Below, one piece after another: positions 52,114-59,456 of a DNA stretch of 64,000 bases (its first letter is position 1; each line of letters starts with the position of its first letter). The stretch is from Rhodococcus phenolicus (GTDB lineage Bacteria > Actinomycetota > Actinomycetes > Mycobacteriales > Mycobacteriaceae): NCBI RefSeq assembly GCF_001646785.1, contig NZ_LRRH01000127.1, forward strand, positions 1-64,000, given 5' to 3'. The notes beneath the pieces were generated by a model. The model worked only from the letters and a program-made list of their open reading frames with translations, did no database searches and was not told where the DNA came from. Made by a program: the position numbers and the translations under genes.

Positions 52114-52747
52114 CGTCACCCGGGTCGTCCACTTCGACGCCGCCGCCGACGCCTCGGATCGCGCCGAATACGTCGAGGACGTACGCCTCGCCGTCAAAGA
52201 GTTCGAAGCGCTACGCCGCCTCGTCTCCCCGACGCTGCCGGGTGTGATCAACGGCGGTGATCTGCTGGTCCACCTTCGGCTCCCGACGGCGGACGATGCG
52301 GCCGCGGTGGTCCGCTCCTTGGACAGCATTCTCGGATCACCGATCACCGCTCGGCTCGACGGGGTGCAATACCACGCGCGCCGGGCTAGCTCACGCCCGG
52401 AGACACCTCGGACCGTCTATCGCGCACTACTGCTGCGGGTCGCGGCCGACACACCGGAAGAAACCGTCGAGCAGTTCGAGCGCGATCTTCTGGCGATGCC
52501 CGAGCACATCCCGTCGATCGTCTCGTGGCGTCTGAGTCGCGTGGAGAAGTCCGTCGGCCCGACGTCGTGGACACACGTGTGGGAGCAGGAGTTCTCCGAT
52601 CACGCATCGCTCATGGGCCAGTATCTCGACCATCCGATCCATTGGGGCGTGGTGGACCGCTGGTTCGATCCCGAGTGCCCCGAGTCCGTGGTCCGCGATC
52701 GCGTGTGCCACACGTTCTGTGCTCTCGAGGACACAGTCATCGAATGA
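52106..52747 (+). CDS. Dabb-domain (stress-responsive A/B barrel) protein
   Basis: 213 residues, two ferredoxin-like halves. The second contains S-W-T-H-V-W-E-Q-E-F-S-D-H-A-S-L-M-G-Q-Y-L-D-H-P-I-H-W, characteristic of Dabb domains; the first half is a degenerate copy beginning Y-N-V-T-R-V-V-H-F. Dabb proteins include cyclases and hydratases, as well as proteins of unknown role. The His residues in D-H-P-I-H could be catalytic. Starts within the preceding gene and precedes the HSL esterase. Confidence 0.75.
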   Translation: MYNVTRVVHFDAAADASDRAEYVEDVRLAVKEFEALRRLVSPTLPGVINGGDLLVHLRLPTADDAAAVVRSLDSILGSPITARLDGVQYHARRASSRPETPRTVYRALLLRVAADTPEETVEQFERDLLAMPEHIPSIVSWRLSRVEKSVGPTSWTHVWEQEFSDHASLMGQYLDHPIHWGVVDRWFDPECPESVVRDRVCHTFCALEDTVIE

Positions 52748-52769
52748 GGTCCTCCCGCCGCGTCTGAAA

Positions 52770-52788
52770 GGCAGCGTCCCGCGCTGCC
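52770..52788. terminator. Weak hairpin after the Dabb gene
   Basis: 7-bp GGCAGCG/CGCTGCC stem with a 5-base loop in the 191-base gap before the esterase; an overlapping alternative stem uses GTCCCGC/GCGGGAC. Could be a terminator or operator; little support. Confidence 0.3.
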
Positions 52789-52938
52789 ACCGATCGTGCG
52801 GGACCCACACAGCCCTCGCAGTTCGGTGTTCCGGTCACCGGGAAGGGGTCTTCGGTCCCGCAGGGACGATGCCCACCATGAACGAGAGTAAATCCGTCCC
52901 TACGGACCGGATCCACTGTTTCCGGAGTGAGGATCACA

Positions 52939-53934
52939 ATGAGTGCGGCTTCCGCCTCTTCTCGCGTGGACGATGACGACCGCGTCTACGACGAGGATGT
53001 CCGGGTGATGGTCGACGCGATGCGCGCCCGTCGATCCCCTTCCCTGCAATCAACGGGAGTAGGACCGGCACGTGATGCGCTCGAATCGATCTCACGGCCG
53101 CCCGGCCCCGACATGCAGACCGTTCGCCGCGTCGAGTTCGAGGGCCCACACGGCCGGGTGCCCGTGCGTGTCTACCGTCCACATGGGGCACCGGAACAGA
53201 CAGCGCCGGTCGTGGTCTGGTTCCACGGGGGTGGAATGATCATGGGCTCCCTCGAGTCGTTCGATCGCCTCGCACGGGAGGTTGCCGCCGCGACGAACGC
53301 TGTCGTTGTCAACGTCGGCTATCGGCTCGCACCGGAACATCGATATCCGGTCGCGCACGACGAGGCGTACGCGGCCGTGCGCTGGGTACGGGAAACTGCC
53401 GCGCGGTGGGGTGTGGACCCCGACCGCATCGCTGTGGGTGGTGACAGTGCCGGCGGCGGTCTGGCCGCTGCAACTGCTCTGCGGGCACGCAACGAGGGCG
53501 GCCCGCGCCTTGCGCAGCAGATCCTCGTCTATCCCGGACTCGAACGACGTTGTGATCGACCGTCCATGCGCACGTTCGCCGACAGTCCGTTCCTGCGTGC
53601 CGAGGACATCGACTGGATGAAGTCGCTGTATCTCGGTGACGACCCTTCGACGGACGACGAGTACGGCACACCTGCTGTCGCCACGGATCTGGCGGGACTG
53701 CCGCCTGCCGTCGTGGTGTGCGGGTATGCCGATCCGCTCCGCGACGGGGTGGAGGATTACGGGCGGCGACTTCAGGAGGCCGGAGTACTCACGGCGATCA
53801 TCCGCTATCCCGGTGTGGGCCACGGCTTCTTCATGCAGTCCGCTTCCGTGGCCCGGGCGCGCAGCGCGATCGCCGAGGTCGGCGGACTGGTCGCCGCACG
53901 CTTTGCGCGGAACTCGTCCGCCGTTCCCGACTGA
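52939..53934 (+). CDS. HSL-family alpha/beta-hydrolase (esterase)
   Basis: 331 residues. Oxyanion H-G-G-G at 96-99, nucleophile Ser170 in G-D-S-A-G, Asp265 in Y-A-D-P-L and His295 in V-G-H-G-F-F complete the hormone-sensitive-lipase-type triad. Cytoplasmic carboxylesterase. With Baeyer-Villiger enzymes in the window, it could hydrolyse a steroid 17-acetate or open a lactone (inferred). ATG at 52939 is preferred over GTG 52927 because GAGG precedes it by 6 bases. Confidence 0.9.
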   Translation: MSAASASSRVDDDDRVYDEDVRVMVDAMRARRSPSLQSTGVGPARDALESISRPPGPDMQTVRRVEFEGPHGRVPVRVYRPHGAPEQTAPVVVWFHGGGMIMGSLESFDRLAREVAAATNAVVVNVGYRLAPEHRYPVAHDEAYAAVRWVRETAARWGVDPDRIAVGGDSAGGGLAAATALRARNEGGPRLAQQILVYPGLERRCDRPSMRTFADSPFLRAEDIDWMKSLYLGDDPSTDDEYGTPAVATDLAGLPPAVVVCGYADPLRDGVEDYGRRLQEAGVLTAIIRYPGVGHGFFMQSASVARARSAIAEVGGLVAARFARNSSAVPD

Positions 53935-53971
53935 CGTGGACGGGAGCACAGGCGGTCGCACAGGTACCGAC

Positions 53972-53985
53972 TTCCCGCTGACCAG
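53972..53985 (-). promoter_or_regulatory. Regulon box K, upstream of FAD dehydrogenase
   Basis: Reads CTGGTCAGCGGGAA on the minus strand, opposite to the downstream gene. A GTGGACGGGAGC half, which abuts the box elsewhere, lies about 25 bases to the left at 53936-53947. Diverged from consensus. Confidence 0.4.
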
Positions 53986-54073
53986 ACAGTAGTGTTTCCG
54001 CACCCCCGCCGGTCCTCGTAGCGTTCCGCCGGGCGGTACAGCCGTGCGCCCGTAGAGATCCGAGGAGGGCGAT

Positions 54074-55537
54074 GTGTCTCGAAACCCTGATCCGCGCTGG
54101 GACATCCGCGACGGCGCACACGTCGACGTGGTGGTGGTCGGCATGGGCGCCGCCGGCTGTGCCGCGGCACTGGATGCGCACGATGCGGGCGCCCGTGTGA
54201 TCGTGCTCGAAAAGACGGGCGTCGCTGAGGCCGGGGGAAATACGCGAGTGTCGGGTGGGGGGTGGTTCCATCACGACGATCCGGAACAAGCTGCGAACTA
54301 CCTGCGCGCACTCTGTGGCGACCGGGAGCTGCCCGAGTCGATTGTGCAGGTGTGGGCACACGGTACCCGTGAGGTGTCGGCGTGGATGCAGGCACTGGAC
54401 GTCCGGGTCGGTCCACACGGCCATTACAACGCCACAGGCGCCGAGTACCCGGAACTGCCCGGCAGCGAATGCTACGGCGGTTTGCACTGCGTCGAAGGAG
54501 TACTAGGCCGAGGTCGGCTGTTCGACACCTTCGAGAAAGCGCTCCGCGAGCGCGGAATCGAAGTGCGGTACGAAACGGCCGCCGACCGGCTGACGACCGA
54601 TCCCGCATCGGGCGCCGTGACAGGCATCGTCACCGCCACCGGAGAACATATCCGTGCGTCGGGCGGAGTCGTGCTCGCCACCGGTGGATTCGAAGGCGAC
54701 CCGACGCTGGTGCGCGAGCATCTCGGTCTCCACGATGTTCCGGTGTGGGGCAGCACGGCCGCAACGGGCGACGGGCTCCGCATGGCGCAGCGGGTCGGAG
54801 CCGACGTGTGGCACATGGACAACATGATGGCGGTCAACGGCATCACCGAACCTGGTTCGCGGCACGGCCACTTCGCGATGTTCGTCTACTCACGGGGACT
54901 GATCTGGGTCGACGGGAGCGGAGCGCGCTTCGTCGACGAGTTCGTCCCCTCGGGGCACGGTCAGGCACTGATCGACGGACGGTACGTGTTGCATCCGCAT
55001 CGTCCCATGTGGGTCGTGTTCGACGAGAAGACGAGGGCGGCGGGACCGATCAGCGGTTCCGCGGACGTCCTGCCCGTCGGGTGGAACGTGCTGATGAACG
55101 AATACCGCTGGAGTGCCGACAACAGCACGGAGATCGACGCGGGGTGGATCCTGCGAGGCGACACGCTCGAAGAGCTGGCTGCAGCCACGGGCCTTCCGGC
55201 GGATCGGCTCGGCGACACCGTGGCGGAGTACAACGCCGCATGTGCCGCCGGCGTCGACGGACGCTTCGGGCGTTCCGCCGCAACCCTGGTTCCGCTCCTC
55301 GAACCGCCCTTCTACGCCTATCACAGCGGACCGATGCTGGCGTGGACCAACGGTGGCCCCCGCCGAGACGAGCACGCGCGTGTCCTCGACACCGACGGTG
55401 CCGTGATCGACGGTCTCTACGCGGCCGGCACGGTCAGCTCCACGTTCAGCTGGGCGAAGGACGGGGGGTTCCACATCGCCGACGCCATCGTGTTCGGCCG
55501 GATCGCCGGAGAGCACGCAGCACTACGCGCCAGGTGA
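54074..55537 (+). CDS. FAD-dependent dehydrogenase of the KstD/fumarate reductase superfamily
   Basis: 487 residues. FAD motif V-V-V-G-M-G-A-A-G (20-28), L-E-K-T-G, A-G-G-N-T-R-V-S-G-G-G, and R-F-V-D-E-F. The C-terminal FAD segment D-G-L-Y-A-A-G-T-V-S-S-T-F-S-W-A-K-D-G-G lacks the Y-P-G-x-G motif of KstD. Closer in layout to tricarballylate dehydrogenase/flavocytochrome c-type proteins. Substrate unknown, possibly a ring-opened steroid acid. GTG at 54074 with GAGGAGGG upstream. Confidence 0.8.
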   Translation: MSRNPDPRWDIRDGAHVDVVVVGMGAAGCAAALDAHDAGARVIVLEKTGVAEAGGNTRVSGGGWFHHDDPEQAANYLRALCGDRELPESIVQVWAHGTREVSAWMQALDVRVGPHGHYNATGAEYPELPGSECYGGLHCVEGVLGRGRLFDTFEKALRERGIEVRYETAADRLTTDPASGAVTGIVTATGEHIRASGGVVLATGGFEGDPTLVREHLGLHDVPVWGSTAATGDGLRMAQRVGADVWHMDNMMAVNGITEPGSRHGHFAMFVYSRGLIWVDGSGARFVDEFVPSGHGQALIDGRYVLHPHRPMWVVFDEKTRAAGPISGSADVLPVGWNVLMNEYRWSADNSTEIDAGWILRGDTLEELAAATGLPADRLGDTVAEYNAACAAGVDGRFGRSAATLVPLLEPPFYAYHSGPMLAWTNGGPRRDEHARVLDTDGAVIDGLYAAGTVSSTFSWAKDGGFHIADAIVFGRIAGEHAALRAR

Positions 55538-55542
55538 CATGC

Positions 55543-55581
55543 CCGTGAGGCCGGCCTGGTTCGGCCGGGCCGGCCTCACGG
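55543..55581. terminator. Bidirectional hairpin terminator
   Basis: Perfect 14-bp stem (55543-55556 with 55568-55581), 11-base loop, between convergent FAD dehydrogenase and kshA copy 2. Confidence 0.72.
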
Positions 55582-55588
55582 TTCACTC

Positions 55589-56794
55589 TCAGTTCTGCGC
55601 ACCGACCTCGGTCGGCTGGTCATCACTCGCCTGGAAAGCCTCGATCCGTGGGTCGGACGTGATGAATCGTCCGGCTGCGAGGTTCTCCTCGACCTCCTCA
55701 CGCCAGAAACTGATCGCGCGTTCGGTGTCGATCTCGAATTCGAAGCGCCGGGTCATTTCCGGAGTGACGTCTTCGACGTCGACGTAGAACTGCTCGTACC
55801 AGCGACGCAACTGGTAGACCGGGCCGTCCTCTTCGCACAGCAACGGGTTGTCGATCTTCGCCTTGTTCCGCCAGATCTCCACGTCCTGAACGAACCCGAG
55901 TTCGACACCCTTCGTGAAGGTCTCGGCAATCTCCTTGGCCTGATCGTCGGTGAGCCCCTGCGGCTTCTTCACCGCGGCGCCCCACTGCAGCACGAAGCTC
56001 GTGGGCGAAACCGGATAGTGGCAATTGATCAGCACCGTCTCGAGTTGCCCCACCGGTGACTCGTTCCACAAGTAGTCGATCATGTACGAAGGCCCGTAGT
56101 ACGCGGCCTCGGAACGCCCTATCGAATCGTCACTGCGGGAGTAACTGGTACCGAGGTCCACGTCCTCACGCGGTTTGGTGTTCATGTTCTGACTGGCGAT
56201 ATGACCTTCGAACACGTTCTTGAAATACACCGGGAACGAATAGTGGATGTAGAAGAAGTGTGCCATGTCGACCACGTTGTCGACGATCTCACGACAGTTC
56301 GAGCCCTCGATCGTCAGACGGTTCCACGTGAAGTCGGTCCACTCGCCTTCGGCGTATCCCTCGATCTCCGGGATCGTGACTTCCGGCGGCGGCGGGTTGC
56401 CCTGTGGATCGTGCCAGATGTACAGCTGGCCGTTGCGTTCCAGCGTGGTCCACGCCTTCGTCCGAGCGAGCGGCGGAACCCGTCGCGCATAGGGGATGCT
56501 CGAGCAGCGACCGTTACCCGCCCATCGCCAGTCGTGGAACGGGCACGCCACGGAGTCACCCTTGACCGTGCCCTGGGTGAGATCGCCGCCCATGTGCGGG
56601 CAGTAGCCGTTGAGTACGTTCAACGAGCCCTTGCTGTCTGCGAAAACGACCAGTTTCGTGCCGAACACGTCGACCGCATGCGGATTGCCGTCGCGGAACT
56701 CGTCGAGGAGCCCCAGGCAGTGCCATCCTCGCGCGTAGCGGGTCGGTGGCGGGGCCGATTCGATGACGCGAACTTCGTTGTCCGGGAGTGTCAT
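55589..56794 (-). CDS. kshA: 3-ketosteroid 9-alpha-hydroxylase oxygenase subunit (copy 2)
   Basis: 401-residue Rieske oxygenase. [2Fe-2S] ligands Cys65, His67, Cys84 and His87; iron ligands His179, His184 and Asp304; Asn173 retained. Strongly similar to copy 1 in the metal-binding regions but divergent in the substrate-facing stretch after residue 200, which suggests a different steroid preference, as known for multiple KshA proteins in Rhodococcus. ATG at 56794 follows GGAGGT by 6 bases. Monocistronic and divergent from the second IclR gene. Confidence 0.92.
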   Translation of the reverse strand: MTLPDNEVRVIESAPPPTRYARGWHCLGLLDEFRDGNPHAVDVFGTKLVVFADSKGSLNVLNGYCPHMGGDLTQGTVKGDSVACPFHDWRWAGNGRCSSIPYARRVPPLARTKAWTTLERNGQLYIWHDPQGNPPPPEVTIPEIEGYAEGEWTDFTWNRLTIEGSNCREIVDNVVDMAHFFYIHYSFPVYFKNVFEGHIASQNMNTKPREDVDLGTSYSRSDDSIGRSEAAYYGPSYMIDYLWNESPVGQLETVLINCHYPVSPTSFVLQWGAAVKKPQGLTDDQAKEIAETFTKGVELGFVQDVEIWRNKAKIDNPLLCEEDGPVYQLRRWYEQFYVDVEDVTPEMTRRFEFEIDTERAISFWREEVEENLAAGRFITSDPRIEAFQASDDQPTEVGAQN

Positions 56795-57164
56795 TGTGTA
56801 CCTCCGATACAAGTGGGGTGGGCCGAGAGGGTGAGATTCCGGGTCCCGGGCGGGATCTGTCGGACGGTAGTGACTTCCCGACCCTGGGTGTAGTGCATGT
56901 TGCGTTGAGCGGGAGAGGTCGTGCCGGAAGAGACACCGACGTGGTTGCGACGGAACACCTCGGTGACCGATCCATTCCGGATCGGCTCGGAACCCGTACC
57001 ACTCGAGCCGCCGCCCGGGTTCTCGGGTCCGGCCGCGTCGGTCGTCCGAGACGCATCAACGCCCGCGAGGTGTCGTGCTTCACAATCAGGCGGCCATGTG
57101 ACAGTATTCCTAATAGAAATACCCACGTCCCCGCGTCAATGACGCCGCGACTGTAGGAGAACAC
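56795..57164. other. Divergent promoter region, kshA copy 2 / iclR copy 2
   Basis: 370 bases without a gene. It holds regulon box L (56899-56912) and an AT-richer stretch at 57100-57125 that could be the iclR promoter. Nothing else was recognised. Confidence 0.55.
56899..56912 (-). promoter_or_regulatory. Regulon box L, upstream of kshA copy 2
   Basis: Gene-sense CCGCTCAACGCAAC, preceded by CACGACCTCTC; 105-118 bases before the kshA start. First half matches the consensus, second half is diverged. Confidence 0.5.
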
Positions 57165-57926
57165 ATGACGATCCAGGTCGAAGCCGACCGCCTGACCCCC
57201 AGCGCAGTACTCGATCGCGTCAGCCTGGTACTGGACGCGTTCGACGGCGCCGGCCGACTGACCCTCGCCCAGATCGTGCGCCGAACGGGCCTGCCCAGAT
57301 CGTCCGCTCACAGGATGCTCGAGCGACTCGTTTCGATGCGGTGGCTCCACCGCGAAGGCCGTGACTACACGCTGGGCCTACGCCTGATGGAACTCGGCTC
57401 TCTCGCCGTTCATCAGGACCGGCTGCACGCAACCGCTCTACCGCACCTCCAGGAGCTGCAGCGTCTCACCGGCTTCGTCGTACACCTGGCCGTCCTCGAC
57501 GGGAACGACATCGTCTATCTCGAGAAACTCGGTGGACGACTGATGTCCGCCGTTCCCACACGCATCGGCGGGCGCCGTACGGCGCACAGTACAGCGCTCG
57601 GCAAGGCTCTTCTTGCCTACACGGGCACCCCCGGACAGGCTTACGACCACATCCGGGAAAGCGGAATCGCTTACGAAAGAGAAGAATCCGTACCGGGATT
57701 CGGGTGTATCGCCGTTGCGATCGGTCCGGTGGGGTCTCCGGTCGCCGCGCTGTCCGTGTGTGGGCCCCTATCCCACCTGCGGTTCGACCACCGCATCAGC
57801 GCACCCGTCAGGATGACGGCGACTGCCGTCTGGCGCATGCTCGACCGCAATCACGTCACACCGACCCTGCAACGTCACCGGCCTCTGTTCACGAGTTCCC
57901 CTGCGGGCGAGCCGCAGTACGCCTGA
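57165..57926 (+). CDS. IclR-family transcriptional regulator (copy 2)
   Basis: 253 residues. Winged helix (L-T-L-A-Q-I-V-R then R-T-G-L-P-R-S-S-A-H-R) and IclR effector domain (V-L-D-G-N-D-I-V-Y-L-E-K-L-G-G, R-E-E-S-V-P-G-F-G-C-I-A). The recognition segment R-T-G-L-P-R-S-S-A-H-R is identical to copy 1 at 13468. Divergent from kshA copy 2. ATG at 57165 follows GTAGGAG. Probable steroid-responsive activator or repressor. Confidence 0.88.
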   Translation: MTIQVEADRLTPSAVLDRVSLVLDAFDGAGRLTLAQIVRRTGLPRSSAHRMLERLVSMRWLHREGRDYTLGLRLMELGSLAVHQDRLHATALPHLQELQRLTGFVVHLAVLDGNDIVYLEKLGGRLMSAVPTRIGGRRTAHSTALGKALLAYTGTPGQAYDHIRESGIAYEREESVPGFGCIAVAIGPVGSPVAALSVCGPLSHLRFDHRISAPVRMTATAVWRMLDRNHVTPTLQRHRPLFTSSPAGEPQYA

Positions 57927-57933
57927 CCGCCGA

Positions 57934-58638
57934 CTACCGTTCGCCGGGGACAGGCTCGTGCTCGTCACCCCCGATCTCGGTGGAACCGATCGAGAGACCC
58001 TTCCAGCTTCCCGGAGTCCGGGGACGGGGCATCCCCTGTGCATCGATGTCGCTGCGCGCGAACTGCGCTGCTGCCTCGTCGATGTCGTCGAGGAGCTGCC
58101 TGGACAGATCGATCTCGGCCCGGAAATACCGCTCGGCCCACCGCAGACTCATTTGTGAGAACGCCCAGCCCGGTTCACGGTCGGAATGATCCGCGTGCTC
58201 GCCGGCGCGACGCAGCTTGTCTTCGAGATTGACGATGTGGTCGTGCACGATGGCCTTCAGCTGGTCCGGATCGTTCAGGTGCCCCATGTACATCCGGAGC
58301 ATGACACCGTGTTTGAGCACGGGCAGCTCCACCGGTGCCTCACGCGACCACGTCCGCACCGCGCCCAAGCCGTCCTCGGTGATCGCGTAGACACGTCGGC
58401 CACGCGTCCCGGGTTCGCTCACCACACGGGACCGGACGAACCCGAGCGTCTCGAGCTTCTTCAGTTCCGCATAGACCTGGCTGACCGAGGGGCTCCAGTA
58501 GTAGAAGCCGATGCTCCAATCCGCCCACTTCTTCAGATCGTTGCCGGTCAGTTCCTCCCCGAACGAGAGCATCCCGAGTACGGCCCAGCTCGTCGCGGGA
58601 AGAGAGGGGTACTGGTCGGTATCGGTCTCGGACACCAC
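57934..58638 (-). CDS. PadR-family transcriptional regulator
   Basis: 234 residues. N-terminal PadR winged helix (S-W-A-V-L-G-M-L-S-F-G-E-E-L-T-G-N-D-L then V-Y-A-E-L-K-K-L-E-T-L-G-F-V and G-R-R-V-Y-A-I-T-E-D-G) and a helical C-terminal half for dimerisation. GTG at 58638. It ends 7 bases from the iclR stop (convergent) and starts about 130 bases from the divergent isomerase gene, which it may control. Ligand unknown. Confidence 0.87.
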   Translation of the reverse strand: MVSETDTDQYPSLPATSWAVLGMLSFGEELTGNDLKKWADWSIGFYYWSPSVSQVYAELKKLETLGFVRSRVVSEPGTRGRRVYAITEDGLGAVRTWSREAPVELPVLKHGVMLRMYMGHLNDPDQLKAIVHDHIVNLEDKLRRAGEHADHSDREPGWAFSQMSLRWAERYFRAEIDLSRQLLDDIDEAAAQFARSDIDAQGMPRPRTPGSWKGLSIGSTEIGGDEHEPVPGER

Positions 58639-58681
58639 GAAAGCGTAACAACGACGACAGGCGTCCCCGGACCGGAAGCTC

Positions 58682-58695
58682 CCGCTGCGTGGGAG
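58682..58695 (+). promoter_or_regulatory. Regulon box J, between padR and isomerase genes
   Basis: CCGCTGCGTGGGAG followed by GCTGCCCGCTCATCGGGC; 76-89 bases before the isomerase start. Confidence 0.5.
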
Positions 58696-58770
58696 GCTGC
58701 CCGCTCATCGGGCGCCGCCGCGGCTAGCGTCGGCGGATCACCCCATCGTCGTGCCGTTACAGGAGCAACA

Positions 58771-59160
58771 ATGACTACTTCCGAGACAGGTTCCCAGACG
58801 GAACGCATTCGCGCGACCGTGAACGCCTATCTCGCTGCGGTGGCGTCCGGCCGCGCCACCGAGGTCGCCGCACTGTATGCCGAGGACGCCACCCTCGAGG
58901 ACCCCGTCGGCAGCGAGCCTCGTATCGGACGTGCTGCCATCACCGAGTTCTACAAGGGCATCGAGGCCACCGAGAACACGACCGAACTCCTGACACTCCG
59001 GATCAGCGGAGCGAACGCCGCGTTCCATTTCCGCGTCGTCACGAAAGCCGGCGAACAGACGTACGAGATCGACCCGATCGATGTGATGACTTTCGACCAG
59101 GACGGCCGGATCACGAGCATGCGCGCCTTCTGGGCACCGACCGACATGGTTCAGCGCTGA
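58771..59160 (+). CDS. ksi: Steroid delta-5-isomerase (ketosteroid isomerase)
   Basis: 129 residues, cone-shaped SnoaL/NTF2-like fold. Catalytic residues match KSI: Tyr20 (V-N-A-Y), Asp44 (L-E-D-P-V-G-S, the base) and Asp104 (I-D-V-M-T-F, oxyanion). R-A-F-W-A-P-T-D is the typical C-terminal strand. Converts 3-keto-5-ene to 3-keto-4-ene steroids, the form used by KstD and KshA. ATG at 58771 has AGGAGC upstream; longer frames overlap padR on the other strand. Confidence 0.88.
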   Translation: MTTSETGSQTERIRATVNAYLAAVASGRATEVAALYAEDATLEDPVGSEPRIGRAAITEFYKGIEATENTTELLTLRISGANAAFHFRVVTKAGEQTYEIDPIDVMTFDQDGRITSMRAFWAPTDMVQR

Positions 59161-59180
59161 CTTCACGCGGACGGATCGAC

Positions 59181-59456
59181 ATGCAGCCCGTCACGTGCCG
59201 CACCTGCGGCAATCGCGTACTCGCCGAGAAACACAGCGAAGCTCACACCAGCATCCAGTGGCTCACCGACGCCGCGCACGCATGCCCCCGTATCCGCAAC
59301 GACACCGGGGCCGGCCACACACCGTCCTGGATCCCCTCCTGCGCCGATCTCCGCGACACGATCGACGATCTCGCCCGTCGCGGCGAACTCGTGACGAATC
59401 GGCGCAGCCACCCCGCCGCCGACCTCTCGACCAGGAGTTCTCATGACCGCCCGTGA
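59181..59456 (+). CDS. Small four-cysteine protein, unknown function (copy 2)
   Basis: 91 residues: C6-x2-C9, A-H-T-S-I-Q-W, C35-P-x-I-R, C54 and T-I-D-D-L, the same pattern as the protein at 4210-4470. It lies 20 bases after the isomerase stop and overlaps the OYE gene by 14 bases, so it is co-translated with it. The conserved Cys set suggests a bound metal. Function unknown; possible partner or electron carrier for the OYE or KstD-like flavoproteins. Confidence 0.75.
   Translation: MQPVTCRTCGNRVLAEKHSEAHTSIQWLTDAAHACPRIRNDTGAGHTPSWIPSCADLRDTIDDLARRGELVTNRRSHPAADLSTRSSHDRP

Noticed and set aside
49684-52347. 887-codon minus-strand frame
   Set aside because: Runs antisense through the MFS gene and crosses the dehydrogenase promoter; composition (His/Asp/Gly/Arg) is typical of an antisense frame.
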